Assembly: GCF_001894985.1 (NCBI RefSeq)
Contig: NZ_BCXG01000015.1
Span: 61,927 to 125,926 of the forward strand
DNA length: 64,000 nt
Origin: Rhodococcus tukisamuensis NBRC 100609
GTDB lineage: Bacteria; Actinomycetota; Actinomycetes; Mycobacteriales; Mycobacteriaceae
Reading direction: 5' to 3'
Of the stretch, positions 10,201 to 18,346 are shown in pieces. How positions within the stretch are numbered: the stretch's first letter is position 1; every line of letters begins with the position of its first letter. The position numbers and the translations under genes were made by a program. Under the pieces are notes generated by a model. That model was not told the origin of the DNA, did no database searches, and saw nothing but the letters and a program-made list of their open reading frames with translations.

Positions 10201-10399
10201 CGTCGTCGCCGGGCAGGCCCGCAGCGACCTGTGGTGGCTGCCCGAGGTGATGCGACTGCGCGCCGCCCACGACGACCCCGACGGCGCCCGCACCCGCCTG
10301 CGCGCCGCCGCCGCGATGGCGTCCGAACACGGCAGCGCCGCGCTGCTGCGGCGATGCGAACGCGACCTCGAGGCGCGGGGCGTTCGCCCGACCCGATGA
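7280..10399 (+). CDS. SARP/BTAD-type transcriptional regulator with AAA/NB-ARC-like ATPase domain (large ATP-binding regulator)
   Basis: 1039 residues from the ATG at 7280, which has AGGAGG 9 bases upstream; the in-frame TTG at 7259 lies before that site. The N-terminal 90 residues form an OmpR-type winged helix (RQRIAELFWPDS, LRRELHHLRRAL). A bacterial transcriptional activation domain (BTAD) follows to about residue 245. The ATPase has Walker A GGGAGVGKTR (about 291-300) and Walker B LLLVVDNLQW (about 410-419). The C-terminal 450 residues are helical and TPR-like. Such SARP-family regulators activate adjacent oxidative or biosynthetic genes. The FAD oxidase that follows in the same direction carries a SARP-like operator (10413-10444). 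Confidence 0.85.
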   Translation: MLHVSLLGEQAITDTATGTAATRSPRAVALVAFLAVHAGTPQPRQRIAELFWPDSADGQALTNLRRELHHLRRALGDADSLVVTSTDLCWRDSDTCRVDVRAFDLERRVALAAAAAGDDHAALAHARAAIAAYRGEFLPGGYDDWLLEARAELERQCVDLCDLVCAASARGGDPAAATEAARRRIRLQPLEEVGYRTLMRLQVDAGDRAGALSTYHRCASVLERELGVAPEPATRQAAAALLATPADAPRPAGAVGRSGPAAAEFVGRARELGLLRDRWRAAAAGHPGIALVGGGAGVGKTRLLREVAALARSQGAVVAATRCFGASGRLPLAPVADWLRNPAIRDATATLDPLWRDEVDRLVPSGAGSPGAAVVRPRDPGAGSRAMVDAWQRLRFFEGLARALIGDGRPLLLVVDNLQWCDQETLTFVAFLLGLTTDTPLLVAAALRDENHDPGPDLGAWTARMRATGLLTELDLSPLDVDDTARLAEATAGRPLRADDLELLQAATGGFPLYVVEAMRTAAEDGETPLPVGDLTTVLRTRLEHASPAAREVAGLAAAVGRNFTLDLLTEASDLDADTVVRAVDELWRRRILHEFRDGYDFSHDLLRDAAYAQVGPPARWLLHRRLAQGLELLHSGDTDSVSAQLAEQYARGGRAERAVAYYRRAAEVASGTFAHAEAIRLHREALAIVRAQPGGRGALARELDILESMAAPLNARYGYSSPQLQHTLERSIELAEVLGRRDSTVVALVGLWTSRFVQGDTAGAHRAVSRALTLVDSDSDADSQLSGSAHFAFAGSAVSLGRPAEALHHFELAAELTRGAHSLTVGTRPDVHSLAWSAHAHWLLGHDDDARSSCRDAVALARGARHPYSLAVALAYGGITLQMLGDRDELRDTVGELQDLCDRFDFAYYREWALILGGWSEPGPSGIPLARRGLENLRAAGSFARMPYWLSLLADLSMREQRPDAARATLDAAVVAGQARSDLWWLPEVMRLRAAHDDPDGARTRLRAAAAMASEHGSAALLRRCERDLEARGVRPTR

Positions 10400-10412
10400 C
10401 CGCGACGGCGGA

Positions 10413-10444
10413 CGAACGCTGCGCGAACGCCCCCTTCGTAGCTT
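10413..10444 (+). promoter_or_regulatory. Putative SARP operator and -10 element in front of the FAD oxidase
   Basis: The heptamer CGAACGC occurs at 10413-10419 and again at 10424-10430, an 11-bp step. A TANNNT -10 candidate (TAGCTT, 10439-10444) begins exactly 8 bases after the second copy. A third copy lies at 10357-10363 inside the end of the regulator gene. Established knowledge: SARPs bind direct heptamers spaced by 11 bp, the last one 8 bp from the -10, replacing a -35. The match in spacing is good, and the presumed regulator is the adjacent gene. Confidence 0.55.
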
Positions 10445-10497
10445 TGGTGATGCGGGCACCCGACGAGCGGGAGCCACACCACCGGAAGGGAAGCGTC

Positions 10498-11895
10498 ATG
10501 TCCACCACGACGTACGAAGACCTGGCCGCGACGCTGCGCGGCGACCTGATCACCCCGTCCGACGCCGGGTACGACGCGGCGCGGGCCGTCTACAACGCCA
10601 TGATCGATCGGCGCCCCGCGGCCATCGCCCGCTGCCGGGACGTCGCAGACGTCATCAACTGCGTGCGGTTCGCCCGCGAGCACGACGTCGAGATCGCGGT
10701 GCGCGGCGGCGGTCACAACGCCGGCGGCCTCGGGGTGTGGGACGACGCCCTGGTCATCGACCTGTCGCTGATGCGCAGCACCACCGTCGACCCGGTCGGC
10801 CACACCGTCCGCGTGGACGGCGGCTGCACCTGGGGCGACGTCGACCACGCGACCGTCGCGTTCGGCATGGCCACCCCGTCCGGCTTCCTCGCCTCCACCG
10901 GCGTCGGCGGCCTGACGCTCGGCGGCGGCATCGGCTACCTGTCCCGGCGCTTCGGCCTCACCGTCGACAACCTGCTCGCCGCGGACGTGGTGCTCGCCGA
11001 CGGCACCTTCGTCACCGCCAGCGCGAGCGAGCACAGCGACCTGTTCTGGGCCCTGCGCGGCGGCGGCGGGAACTTCGGGGTCGTCACGTCGTTCCGCTTC
11101 CGCTGCCACGACATCGGCGAGCATGGCGTGGTCATCGGCGGCCCCGTGCTCTACGACCTCGCCGACACCCCTGCGGTGATGCGCTGGTACCGGGAGCTGC
11201 TGCCGTCGCTGCCGGAGGAGCTCAGTGGCTGGCTCGGGCTGATCACCGTCCCGCCGGCGCCGCCGTTCCCGGAGGAGCTCTGGGGCCGCAAGTCCTGCGC
11301 CATCGTGTGGTGCTACACCGGGTCGCACGAGCGGGCGGACGAGGTGCTCGAGCCGATCCGGTCGTTCGGGTCACCGCTGCTGGTGGGCCCCCATCCGATG
11401 CCGTTCAACGTGCTGCAGAGCGCGTTCGACGGGCTCTACCCGGCCGGGCTGCAGTGGTACTGGCGGGCGGACTTCTTCAACGAGATCTCCGACGCCGCGA
11501 TCGACGTGCACTGCAAGTTCGGTGCGCAACTGCCCACGGGGCACTCCACCATGCACCTCTACCCCATCGACGGCGCCGCGGGCCGGGTGGCCGAAGACGC
11601 GACCGCCTTCGCCTACCGGGACGGCGGCTGGGCCGGCGTCATCGTCGGGGTGGACCCGGACCCGGCCAACGCGGACACGATCACCGCCTGGGCGAAGGAC
11701 TACTGGACCGAGCTGCACCCCACCTCGGCGGGCGGTGCCTACGTCAACTTCCTGATGGACGAGGGTCAGGACCGCGTCCGGGCGTCGTACCTGGGCAACT
11801 ACGACCGGCTGGCCGAGGTCAAGGAACGGTACGACCCGGACAACGTCTTCCACGTCAACCAGAACATCCGGCCCGCCGCGGTGGCGACCCGCTGA
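10498..11895 (+). CDS. FAD-linked oxidase, berberine-bridge-enzyme (BBE) type
   Basis: 465 residues. A PCMH-type FAD domain spans about 35-205 with the GGGHNAGG motif, in which H73 is the expected covalent FAD ligand. GGLTLGGGIGYL follows. I see no cysteine at the position used for bicovalent flavin in some relatives, so attachment is probably single. The C-terminal BBE segment is intact (YDPDNVFHVNQNI). These enzymes oxidise alcohols, sugars or alkaloid-like substrates with O2. The ATG at 10498 has GGAAGGGA upstream. It sits 98 bases after the SARP-type regulator, behind a SARP-like site, so the two are probably a regulator/target pair. Confidence 0.87.
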   Translation: MSTTTYEDLAATLRGDLITPSDAGYDAARAVYNAMIDRRPAAIARCRDVADVINCVRFAREHDVEIAVRGGGHNAGGLGVWDDALVIDLSLMRSTTVDPVGHTVRVDGGCTWGDVDHATVAFGMATPSGFLASTGVGGLTLGGGIGYLSRRFGLTVDNLLAADVVLADGTFVTASASEHSDLFWALRGGGGNFGVVTSFRFRCHDIGEHGVVIGGPVLYDLADTPAVMRWYRELLPSLPEELSGWLGLITVPPAPPFPEELWGRKSCAIVWCYTGSHERADEVLEPIRSFGSPLLVGPHPMPFNVLQSAFDGLYPAGLQWYWRADFFNEISDAAIDVHCKFGAQLPTGHSTMHLYPIDGAAGRVAEDATAFAYRDGGWAGVIVGVDPDPANADTITAWAKDYWTELHPTSAGGAYVNFLMDEGQDRVRASYLGNYDRLAEVKERYDPDNVFHVNQNIRPAAVATR

Positions 11896-11912
11896 CGGAC
11901 CGCGAAAAGCGA

Positions 11913-11961
11913 AGCGCCGGACGCCCTTCGATCCGCGAGGCGGTCGAGGGCGTCCGGCGCT
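11913..11961. terminator. Bidirectional hairpin terminator between FAD oxidase and glyS
   Basis: A long inverted repeat joins 11913-11931 and 11944-11961: AGCGCCGGACGCCC pairs with GGGCGTCCGGCGCT, extended by TCGA with one bulged base. It lies between two convergent genes, which is the usual place for a shared intrinsic terminator. No long U-tract is present, as is common in high-GC genomes. Confidence 0.7.
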
Positions 11962-11982
11962 GCCGGCCGGGGACCCGGGGCT

Positions 11983-13374
11983 CTAGGAGCCGATCAGGTG
12001 CTGCGCGAGGTAGCCCTCGACCTTGTCGAGGGAGACGCGCTCCTGCTCCATCGAGTCGCGCTCGCGGACGGTGACGGCCTGGTCCTCGAGGGTGTCGAAG
12101 TCGACGGTGATGCAGAACGGGGTGCCGATCTCGTCCTGGCGACGGTAACGGCGACCGATCGCGCCCGCGTCGTCGAACTCGATGTTCCAGTTCTTGCGCA
12201 GCGCCGCGGCGAGGTCCTTGGCCTTGGGGGTCAGGTCCGCGTTGCGGCTCAGCGGCAGCACCGCGGCCTTGATCGGGGCGAGCCGGCGGTCCAGGCGCAG
12301 GACGGTGCGCTTGTCGACGCCGCCCTTGGCGTTGGGCGCCTCGTCCTCGGAGTACGCGTCGACCAGGAACGCCATCAGCGAACGGGTCAGGCCGGCCGCG
12401 GGCTCGATGACGTACGGCGTGTACCGCTCGCCGCTGGCCTGGTCGAAGTAGTTCAGGTCGGTGCCGGAGTGCTTCGAGTGGGTCGTCAGGTCGAAGTCGC
12501 CGCGGTTGGCGACACCCTCGAGCTCGCCCCACTCGCTGCCCTGGAACTGGAAGCGGTACTCGATGTCGACGGTGCGGTCGGAGTAGTGCGACAGCTTGTC
12601 GGCCGGGTGCTCGAACAGGCGCAGGTTCTCCGGGTCGATGCCGAGGTCGGTGTACCAGGCCATCCGGGTGTCGATCCAGTACTGGTGCCACTCCTTGTCC
12701 TCACCCGGCTTGACGAAGAACTCCATCTCCATCTGCTCGAACTCGCGGGTGCGGAAGATGAAGTTGCCGGGGGTGATCTCGTTGCGGAAGCTCTTGCCGA
12801 TCTGGGCGATGCCGAACGGCGGCTTCTTGCGCGAGGTGGTGAGCACGTTCGCGAAGTTCACGAAGATGCCCTGCGCCGTCTCGGGCCGCAGGTAGTGCAT
12901 GCCCTCCTCGGTCTCGACCGGGCCGAGGTGGGTCTTGAGCATCATGTTGAAGTCGCGCGGCTCGGTCCACTGACCGACGGTGCCGCAGTCCGGGCACACC
13001 ACCAGGTCCATCGTGACGTCGTCCGGGTTGTCGAGCTTCTTCTTCTCCGCGTACGCCTCCTGCAGGTGGTCCTGGCGGTGGCGCTTGTGGCAGTTCAGGC
13101 ACTCGACGAGCGGGTCGTTGAAGACGCCGACGTGGCCGGAGGCCACCCACACCTCGCGCGGCAGGATCACCGACGAGTCGAGGCCCACGACGTCGTCGCG
13201 GCTGGTGACCATGCTCCGCCACCACTGCTTCTTGATGTTCTCCTTGAGCTCGACACCGAGCGGGCCGTAGTCCCACGCGGACCTCGTACCGCCGTAGATC
13301 TCACCGCACGGGAAGACGAGTCCTCGGCGCTTGGCGAGGTTGGCAACGGTTTCGACCTTGGACTTGGGTGCCAC
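11983..13374 (-). CDS. glyS: Glycyl-tRNA synthetase (alpha2 type)
   Basis: 463 residues from the GTG at 13374. Class II signatures are present: motif 2 as [17 protein letters not shown], the [14 protein letters not shown] segment and motif 3 as [12 protein letters not shown]4 zinc site is visible (CLNCHKRH and, 40 residues later, CPDCG). The C-terminal anticodon-binding domain ends [13 protein letters not shown]. It charges tRNA-Gly. The position next to smtB-zur on the opposite strand is the conserved mycobacterial arrangement. The longer ORF upstream of the GTG has no family similarity, which decides the start. A possible promoter is TAGGCT (minus strand, 13432-13437) with TTGGGC 17 bases before it. 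Confidence 0.97.
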   Translation of the reverse strand: MAPKSKVETVANLAKRRGLVFPCGEIYGGTRSAWDYGPLGVELKENIKKQWWRSMVTSRDDVVGLDSSVILPREVWVASGHVGVFNDPLVECLNCHKRHRQDHLQEAYAEKKKLDNPDDVTMDLVVCPDCGTVGQWTEPRDFNMMLKTHLGPVETEEGMHYLRPETAQGIFVNFANVLTTSRKKPPFGIAQIGKSFRNEITPGNFIFRTREFEQMEMEFFVKPGEDKEWHQYWIDTRMAWYTDLGIDPENLRLFEHPADKLSHYSDRTVDIEYRFQFQGSEWGELEGVANRGDFDLTTHSKHSGTDLNYFDQASGERYTPYVIEPAAGLTRSLMAFLVDAYSEDEAPNAKGGVDKRTVLRLDRRLAPIKAAVLPLSRNADLTPKAKDLAAALRKNWNIEFDDAGAIGRRYRRQDEIGTPFCITVDFDTLEDQAVTVRERDSMEQERVSLDKVEGYLAQHLIGS

Positions 13375-13468
13375 TTGGGGAGCTCTCCATCTGGGTAATA
13401 GATGCTGCGTCACGGGGGTTTGCTGGGTACCAGCCTATCTGCCCCCGGGGGCGTGCCCAATTCAACCG

Positions 13469-13496
13469 TTTGACATGCATACTCGTGCATATCAAA
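13469..13496. promoter_or_regulatory. Operator-like dyad in the smtB-zur promoter
   Basis: TTTGACATGCA (13469-13479) and TGCATATCAAA (13486-13496) form an 11-bp inverted repeat with one mismatch and a 6-bp spacer. The left arm contains a perfect -35 (TTGACA, 13470-13475), so a bound repressor would cover the promoter. AT-rich long dyads of this kind are typical for ArsR/SmtB repressors, and the first gene downstream is SmtB. The inference is autoregulation with release by zinc. Confidence 0.65.
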
Positions 13497-13582
13497 ATGG
13501 AATCGATTTGCAATAAGGTGGCCGGCGGACGACCTCTCCGCGGCCGCAGACCGCCGCCACGAGAACGCCAGGAGCCCGCCGA

Positions 13583-13960
13583 GTGAGCATCACCGACGCC
13601 GACGACGTGCACGGCGACCCGGGCCCGCATCACCACGGCGACACGTCCACGCCACCGGCGACACTGCCCAGCAAGGACGCAATGGCCGCGGCCGGTGACC
13701 TGCTGCGCGCCCTGGCCGCGCCGGTCCGTATCGCGATCGTGCTGCAGCTGCGCGAGACCGAGCGCTGCGTGCACGAACTGGTCGAGGCCCTCGGGGTCAC
13801 CCAACCGCTGATCAGCCAGCACCTGCGGATCCTCAAGGCCGCCGGTGTGGTCCGTGGCGAGCGGACCGGCCGGGAAGTGTTCTACCGTCTCGTCGACGAC
13901 CACCTGGCGCACATCGTGATCGATGCCGTCGCCCACGCCGAGGAAGGACCGAGACCGTGA
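13583..13960 (+). CDS. smtB: Zinc-responsive ArsR/SmtB-family repressor
   Basis: 125 residues. The winged helix includes TERCVHELVEALGVTQPLISQHL. The alpha-5 metal site of zinc sensors is exactly conserved: D105, H107, H118 and E121 reproduce the D-x-H...H-x2-E pattern of CzrA/SmtB, while no cysteine-rich alpha-3 site for Cd/As is present. The N-terminus has a His cluster (GPHHHGD). In mycobacteria SmtB represses this operon and zinc relieves it, so that Zur is made when zinc is plentiful. The GTG start has AGGAG 8 bases upstream. The stop overlaps the Zur start by 4 bases (GTGA). Confidence 0.93.
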   Translation: MSITDADDVHGDPGPHHHGDTSTPPATLPSKDAMAAAGDLLRALAAPVRIAIVLQLRETERCVHELVEALGVTQPLISQHLRILKAAGVVRGERTGREVFYRLVDDHLAHIVIDAVAHAEEGPRP

Positions 13961-14376
13961 CAGAGAAGGCCGGGCCCCGTACCCCCGTCGTCGTCGGCGT
14001 CCGCGCCACCAAGCAGCGCAGCGCAATCTCCGCGCTGCTCGACGACATCGACGAGTTCCGCTCCGCACAGGACCTGCACGACGAACTGCGCAGGCGCGGC
14101 GAGGGCATCGGGCTGACCACCGTCTACCGCACCCTCCAGACGCTCGCCGACGCCGGCACCGTCGACGTGCTGCGCACCGACACCGGCGAGTCCGTGTACC
14201 GACGCTGCTCCTCCGGGCACCACCACCACCTGGTGTGCCGCAGCTGCGGTTTCACCGTCGAGGTCGAGGGCCCGATGGTCGAGCAGTGGTCGCAGTCGAT
14301 CGCCGACGAGAACGGCTTCACCGACGTCAGCCACACCGTCGAGATCTTCGGCACCTGCCGCAACTGCTCCGCCTAG
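13957..14376 (+). CDS. zur: Zinc uptake regulator (Fur family)
   Basis: 139 residues. The N-terminal winged helix holds TTVYRTLQTLADAGTVDVL. The metal-binding half contains SGHHHHLVCRSCG and a C-terminal CRNCS, giving the two CxxC pairs of the structural zinc site and the His cluster of the sensory site. This is the Zur rather than Fur or PerR pattern, supported by coupling to SmtB. It represses zinc uptake and zinc-free ribosomal protein paralogues when zinc is bound. The GTG start overlaps the smtB stop, so the two are translationally coupled. Confidence 0.94.
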   Translation: MTEKAGPRTPVVVGVRATKQRSAISALLDDIDEFRSAQDLHDELRRRGEGIGLTTVYRTLQTLADAGTVDVLRTDTGESVYRRCSSGHHHHLVCRSCGFTVEVEGPMVEQWSQSIADENGFTDVSHTVEIFGTCRNCSA

Positions 14377-14464
14377 CGGCGCACGGCCTGACATCCCGCG
14401 ATCGTCACGGACACCGCGATTGCGATCTTGACGCACTCGGCGACGTGCACGGGAAGGACCGACG

Positions 14465-17077
14465 ATGGTTCGTGACGTCGTGCGCCGCGCGCGCGAGCTG
14501 CTCGAGGCAGGTGACCAGGAGCAGGCGCACGCCATCCTGGCGCTGGCGCTGGATGCGCCGCGGCGTGCCGCTGAGGACATGGAAGCCATAGCCGTGGCCG
14601 AGGCGACCGGGATGCTCGTCCAGTTGGAAGCCCCGTGCGAACCACGCGATGCCCTCGAGCGGCGCATCGCGCGGATGACCGAACTCACGGACGGCTTCGA
14701 CGCCGACGCCGTCCGTGAGGCGCGCGCGCTCGCCGAGCTCGAGTCGATCGAGTGGGTCCACCGGCACGAGCCCGACGACGCGATCGTGCTGGTCGACGTG
14801 CTGCGAGCGGCGGAGTCGTTCGCAGCACGGCACATCGGGGACGATCAACCGCTCGGCGTTCGGCAGGCACGCGCGGAGGCATTGTTCACCGCCGAGATCC
14901 TGCGACGCCACCTGGGACGAGATCGCCATCGGGTGGCAGTCGGCCTCGAGACGCTGGCGCTCACGCTCACCGCGGAGTCCGACGAGCGGTTGCGTCATCT
15001 GCGCATCGCCGCGCTCTACCAGGCGGCGCGGATCCGTTACGACAGCGGAGACGACCCGGAGTCGGCGGTCGCGCTGATGCACCGTGTCGTCGCCGAGGCG
15101 GAGCCGCTCCCCTCGGCCCGGGCGCTCCTGCACGCCGCGTCGCTCTGCCTGGTCGACGACGAGATCGGCCGGGGAGCGCCGGCGGCGGTGGCGATCGGCC
15201 ACGGCCTGCGCGCCCTGGATGTGCCCGTCGCCGATCCCGGCTTCGAGGCGGCCACCGAACAGGCCCGGCATCTCGACCAGGTGCTGGAACGGCTTCCCGA
15301 CACCGAGCGCGACCGTGCCGCCGCGGAACACTCCGCCGCACTGGTGGACCGCTATGCCACCTGTGCCGCCGAGGACGCGCGTGAGGCGATCCTGTGGTGG
15401 GTGCTCAGGGGTGTTCCCGAGGACGCAGGCGCGGTGACGACGGTGGATCGACAGGTCCTCGCCCACGCCGACCACGCGTTCGACACCGATCCGAGCCCGC
15501 TCACGGCGGCGGCACGGGCGCGCGTGGCGTCACGCCTCGCCGAGGTGACCGCGCACCTCGGCGACCCCGCGGGCGCCGTGCGACTCTACGAGCGGCTCGA
15601 AGCGCAATTCCCCGGGCACGAGCACGACGAGCGTCTCGTCGTGCCGCTCGCCCTGGCGATGGTCGACCGGGCGCTTCGACTCGCAGACATCGGACGACGC
15701 GGCGACGCCCTCGAGGCGCTGGCGCAGGTGCCGCACCGCTACGCACCCGCCGCCGGCGTGCCCGGCGTCCCGGCCGCGATCGCCCAGGCGGTGTACTGGC
15801 GAGGACGCCTGCTGCGGGAAGCAGGCGAGCTGGCCGAATCTCGCCGCGTCATCCGCGACACCGTGGACCGCTCGGCCGTCGACGCCGACGCCGACGTCCG
15901 CCTGTGGGCGGCCAACTCCCTCTTCTCCGTGTGGCAGTCGCCCGGGCTCGATCCGACCGAGATCGATGATGCGCTGCATCGGTTTGCGGACCTGTTTGCC
16001 GACGATCCGGACGTGCGCATCCGCCGCCTGGACGCCCGGCGCCGCCTCGTTCAGTCGACACGCGCGGCAGAACGCGGCGAACGCGGGGTGGCGGCGACCC
16101 TGCTGCAGGGGCTGGTGGCCAGCCACGCCGACAGCGACGACCCGGACATCCGCGACACCGTCGAACTCGCGGCCGAGAATCGACGGATCCTCGAGATCAC
16201 CTCCCCCACCGATGCGGCCCCCGCCTCGGCGGGAGAGGCCCGCTACCGCGATCTTCGCGAACGGCTGTACGGGGCCGACAGGGCAGTCGACGAGGGGCGA
16301 CGAGCCGACGCCGAAGAAATCCTCGCGGCGATCGCCGCCGACACCGTCGTAGACCCAGACGAGAACATCGTCATGCTCGGGCTCGCGGCGTTGGACGTGC
16401 TCGGAGGACTTCTGCTCGACGCCGGGCGGTGGGAGGAGCTCGTCGCCGCGGCACGCAGCGCCGCCCTGCGCCGCCCCGGTCTCGACACCCGGGCACGCCG
16501 GGTGCACGCACGCGGTCACCTGCGGCTCGGCATCGCGCTGGGCCGACTCGGCGAGGAGGGTGCAGCGATCGAGGCCTACGAGGCGCTCGAGCGGCTCGCC
16601 GACGGAGCGACCGACGGCGACATCGTGAACGCCCGCGAAGTGGCCACCTACAACCGCGCCGTCCTGGTCGACGGACTGGGCGACCCGGTCGCCGCGATCG
16701 CCGCCTACGACCACGTCCTCAGGATCCACGACCAGTCCGTCGACTCCGCCGAACGCCGGCTCCGCCGTGTCAAGACACTGCGCAACAAGGCGCTGCTGCT
16801 GACCGGGCTCGGCCGCCTACCCGACGCGACCCACGCCCACCGAACGATCCTGGACATCGCGGGCGCCTTTCCGGACGCCGAGATCGCCGCACGAGGCCGC
16901 AAGTCCGCCTTCGACCTGGCGGCCTGCTACACGCGGCTCGGCCAGCATCGTGTGGCATCGGACCTCTACACCTGGATGCGATCCGCCCGTCATCTCGGAT
17001 TCACCCGCGACGAGCTCAAGAGCATCACCCGCTCCGCCAAGACTGCAGCCCGCGAATCCAAACGCGCACATCGGTGA
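14465..17077 (+). CDS. Large TPR-like repeat protein, function unknown
   Basis: 870 residues, almost entirely helical, rich in Ala, Arg, Asp and Glu, without signal peptide or membrane segment. Helix-turn-helix repeats resembling TPRs are visible, for example DPAGAVRLYERLEAQFPG (about 365), EEGAAIEAYEALERLADG (about 700) and DPVAAIAAYDHVLRIHD (about 740). No catalytic motif is seen. The ATG at 14465 follows GGAAGGACC. It lies in the gap between zur and the conserved Rv2360c-like gene, where M. tuberculosis has no equivalent, so it is an insertion into the backbone. A scaffold or partner-binding role is plausible but not shown. Confidence 0.75.
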   Translation: MVRDVVRRARELLEAGDQEQAHAILALALDAPRRAAEDMEAIAVAEATGMLVQLEAPCEPRDALERRIARMTELTDGFDADAVREARALAELESIEWVHRHEPDDAIVLVDVLRAAESFAARHIGDDQPLGVRQARAEALFTAEILRRHLGRDRHRVAVGLETLALTLTAESDERLRHLRIAALYQAARIRYDSGDDPESAVALMHRVVAEAEPLPSARALLHAASLCLVDDEIGRGAPAAVAIGHGLRALDVPVADPGFEAATEQARHLDQVLERLPDTERDRAAAEHSAALVDRYATCAAEDAREAILWWVLRGVPEDAGAVTTVDRQVLAHADHAFDTDPSPLTAAARARVASRLAEVTAHLGDPAGAVRLYERLEAQFPGHEHDERLVVPLALAMVDRALRLADIGRRGDALEALAQVPHRYAPAAGVPGVPAAIAQAVYWRGRLLREAGELAESRRVIRDTVDRSAVDADADVRLWAANSLFSVWQSPGLDPTEIDDALHRFADLFADDPDVRIRRLDARRRLVQSTRAAERGERGVAATLLQGLVASHADSDDPDIRDTVELAAENRRILEITSPTDAAPASAGEARYRDLRERLYGADRAVDEGRRADAEEILAAIAADTVVDPDENIVMLGLAALDVLGGLLLDAGRWEELVAAARSAALRRPGLDTRARRVHARGHLRLGIALGRLGEEGAAIEAYEALERLADGATDGDIVNAREVATYNRAVLVDGLGDPVAAIAAYDHVLRIHDQSVDSAERRLRRVKTLRNKALLLTGLGRLPDATHAHRTILDIAGAFPDAEIAARGRKSAFDLAACYTRLGQHRVASDLYTWMRSARHLGFTRDELKSITRSAKTAARESKRAHR

Positions 17078-17112
17078 CGAGTGGATCCCGATCGCGCACC
17101 TGAGCGCTGCGA

Positions 17113-17568
17113 CTAGGGCAGCAACCCCTGCCGCCCCTGATCCGCGCCCGAGAGCACCAGCAGCAGCATCGTAGTCAGCGCCTCGTCCCCGAGCCCGGCG
17201 GCGGGGAAGGTGTAGCGCAGGATGACGTCGGCCAGCTTGCCGCGGGTGATCACGGTGATCGACCCGAACTGCATCATCGAGTTCTTCTCGGCGACCTTCT
17301 TGTGCAACGCGGGCTTGGCCGGGCGGTCCCAGGCCAGCACCGCGGTCACCGACAGCACGTCCAGGCCGGGCGAGAGGGTCACCGCGCGCAGCGAGCACAG
17401 CGCGCCGGCGTACTCGAAACCCAGCGACCCGTCCTCGGACACCCGGACCTCGGTGAAGTGCGACAGCGCTTCCTGCGCCCGGGCCTGGAGAAGTTCGGCC
17501 GTCTCGGCGGCCACTACTTGACCCCGCCACTGTGCTTGTTCATTTGACTCCGCCGAACCGTCGGTCAC
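17113..17568 (-). CDS. Conserved hypothetical protein (Rv2360c-like)
   Basis: 151 residues if the GTG at 17568 is used; an in-frame GTG at residue 18 is an alternative. Neither has a good Shine-Dalgarno. The first start overlaps the 3' end of the uppS gene by 29 bases, consistent with translational coupling. The fold looks alpha/beta like small YbjN or secretion-chaperone-type proteins ([32 protein letters not shown]), but this is only an impression. Its position after uppS and recO is conserved in mycobacteria. Function unknown. Confidence 0.7.
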   Translation of the reverse strand: MTDGSAESNEQAQWRGQVVAAETAELLQARAQEALSHFTEVRVSEDGSLGFEYAGALCSLRAVTLSPGLDVLSVTAVLAWDRPAKPALHKKVAEKNSMMQFGSITVITRGKLADVILRYTFPAAGLGDEALTTMLLLVLSGADQGRQGLLP

Positions 17569-18346
17569 GGGAGGCGTACTCCACGCAGGCCGCCCACAGG
17601 TCGCGGCGGTCGAAGTCGGGGAAGAGCTTCTCCTGGAACACCATCTCGGCGTAGGCGGACTGCCACAACAGGAAGTTCGACGTCCGCATCTCCCCCGACG
17701 GCCGCAGGAACAGGTCGACGTCCGGCATGTCCGGCTCGTCGAGGTACTTCGCGACCGTCGCCTCGGTCACCTTCTCCGGGTTCAGCTGACCCGACGCCAC
17801 CCGGCGCGCGATTTCCCTTGCCGCGTCGGCGATCTCGGCCCGTCCGCCGTAGTTCACGCACATCGTCAGGGTCATCACCGTGTTGTCCTTGGTGAGTTCC
17901 TCGGCGATCTCGAGTTCCTTGATGACGGAGGTCCACAGTCGCGGCCGTCGACCGGCCCAGCGCACCCGCACGCCCATCTCGTTCATCTCGTCGCGCCTGC
18001 GGCGGATCACGTCGCGGTTGAAGCCCATCAGGAACTTCACCTCGTCGGGGCTGCGCTTCCAGTTCTCGGTGGAGAACGCGTACGCGGAGAGCCACTTGAC
18101 GCCCACCTCGATGCACCCGCAGACGGAGTCCATCAGGACCGCCTCGCCGCGCTCGTGTCCGGCGGTGCGCGGCAGCCCGCGCTCCTGCGCCCAGCGCCCG
18201 TTGCCGTCCATCACCAGGGCGACGTGCCGCGGGATGAGTTCGGGCTGGAGGATCGGTGCCCGCGCCCCCGACGGGTGCGGGTCCGGGGGCCGGACGGCCC
18301 GGCTAGGCGTGGCTTGCGGTTCGCGTCGTCGAATCACGGTCCCCAT
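17540..18346 (-). CDS. uppS: Z-type polyprenyl (decaprenyl) diphosphate synthase
   Basis: 268 residues from the ATG at 18346. The cis-prenyltransferase motifs are complete: [18 protein letters not shown] with the catalytic Asp, [24 protein letters not shown] and the C-terminal [19 protein letters not shown]. The family condenses isopentenyl diphosphate units in Z configuration to make the lipid carrier for peptidoglycan and arabinogalactan. From gene order it corresponds to Rv2361c, which makes the decaprenyl (C50) product in mycobacteria; chain length cannot be read from sequence. The start overlaps the recO 3' end by 44 bases; a GTG at 18337 is an alternative. Confidence 0.93.
   Translation of the reverse strand: MGTVIRRREPQATPSRAVRPPDPHPSGARAPILQPELIPRHVALVMDGNGRWAQERGLPRTAGHERGEAVLMDSVCGCIEVGVKWLSAYAFSTENWKRSPDEVKFLMGFNRDVIRRRRDEMNEMGVRVRWAGRRPRLWTSVIKELEIAEELTKDNTVMTLTMCVNYGGRAEIADAAREIARRVASGQLNPEKVTEATVAKYLDEPDMPDVDLFLRPSGEMRTSNFLLWQSAYAEMVFQEKLFPDFDRRDLWAACVEYASRDRRFGGVK

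Noticed and set aside
13375..13468. T-box or other riboswitch before glyS
   Set aside because: No T-box sequence or specifier hairpin is visible in the short leader; small palindromes there do not form a known structure.
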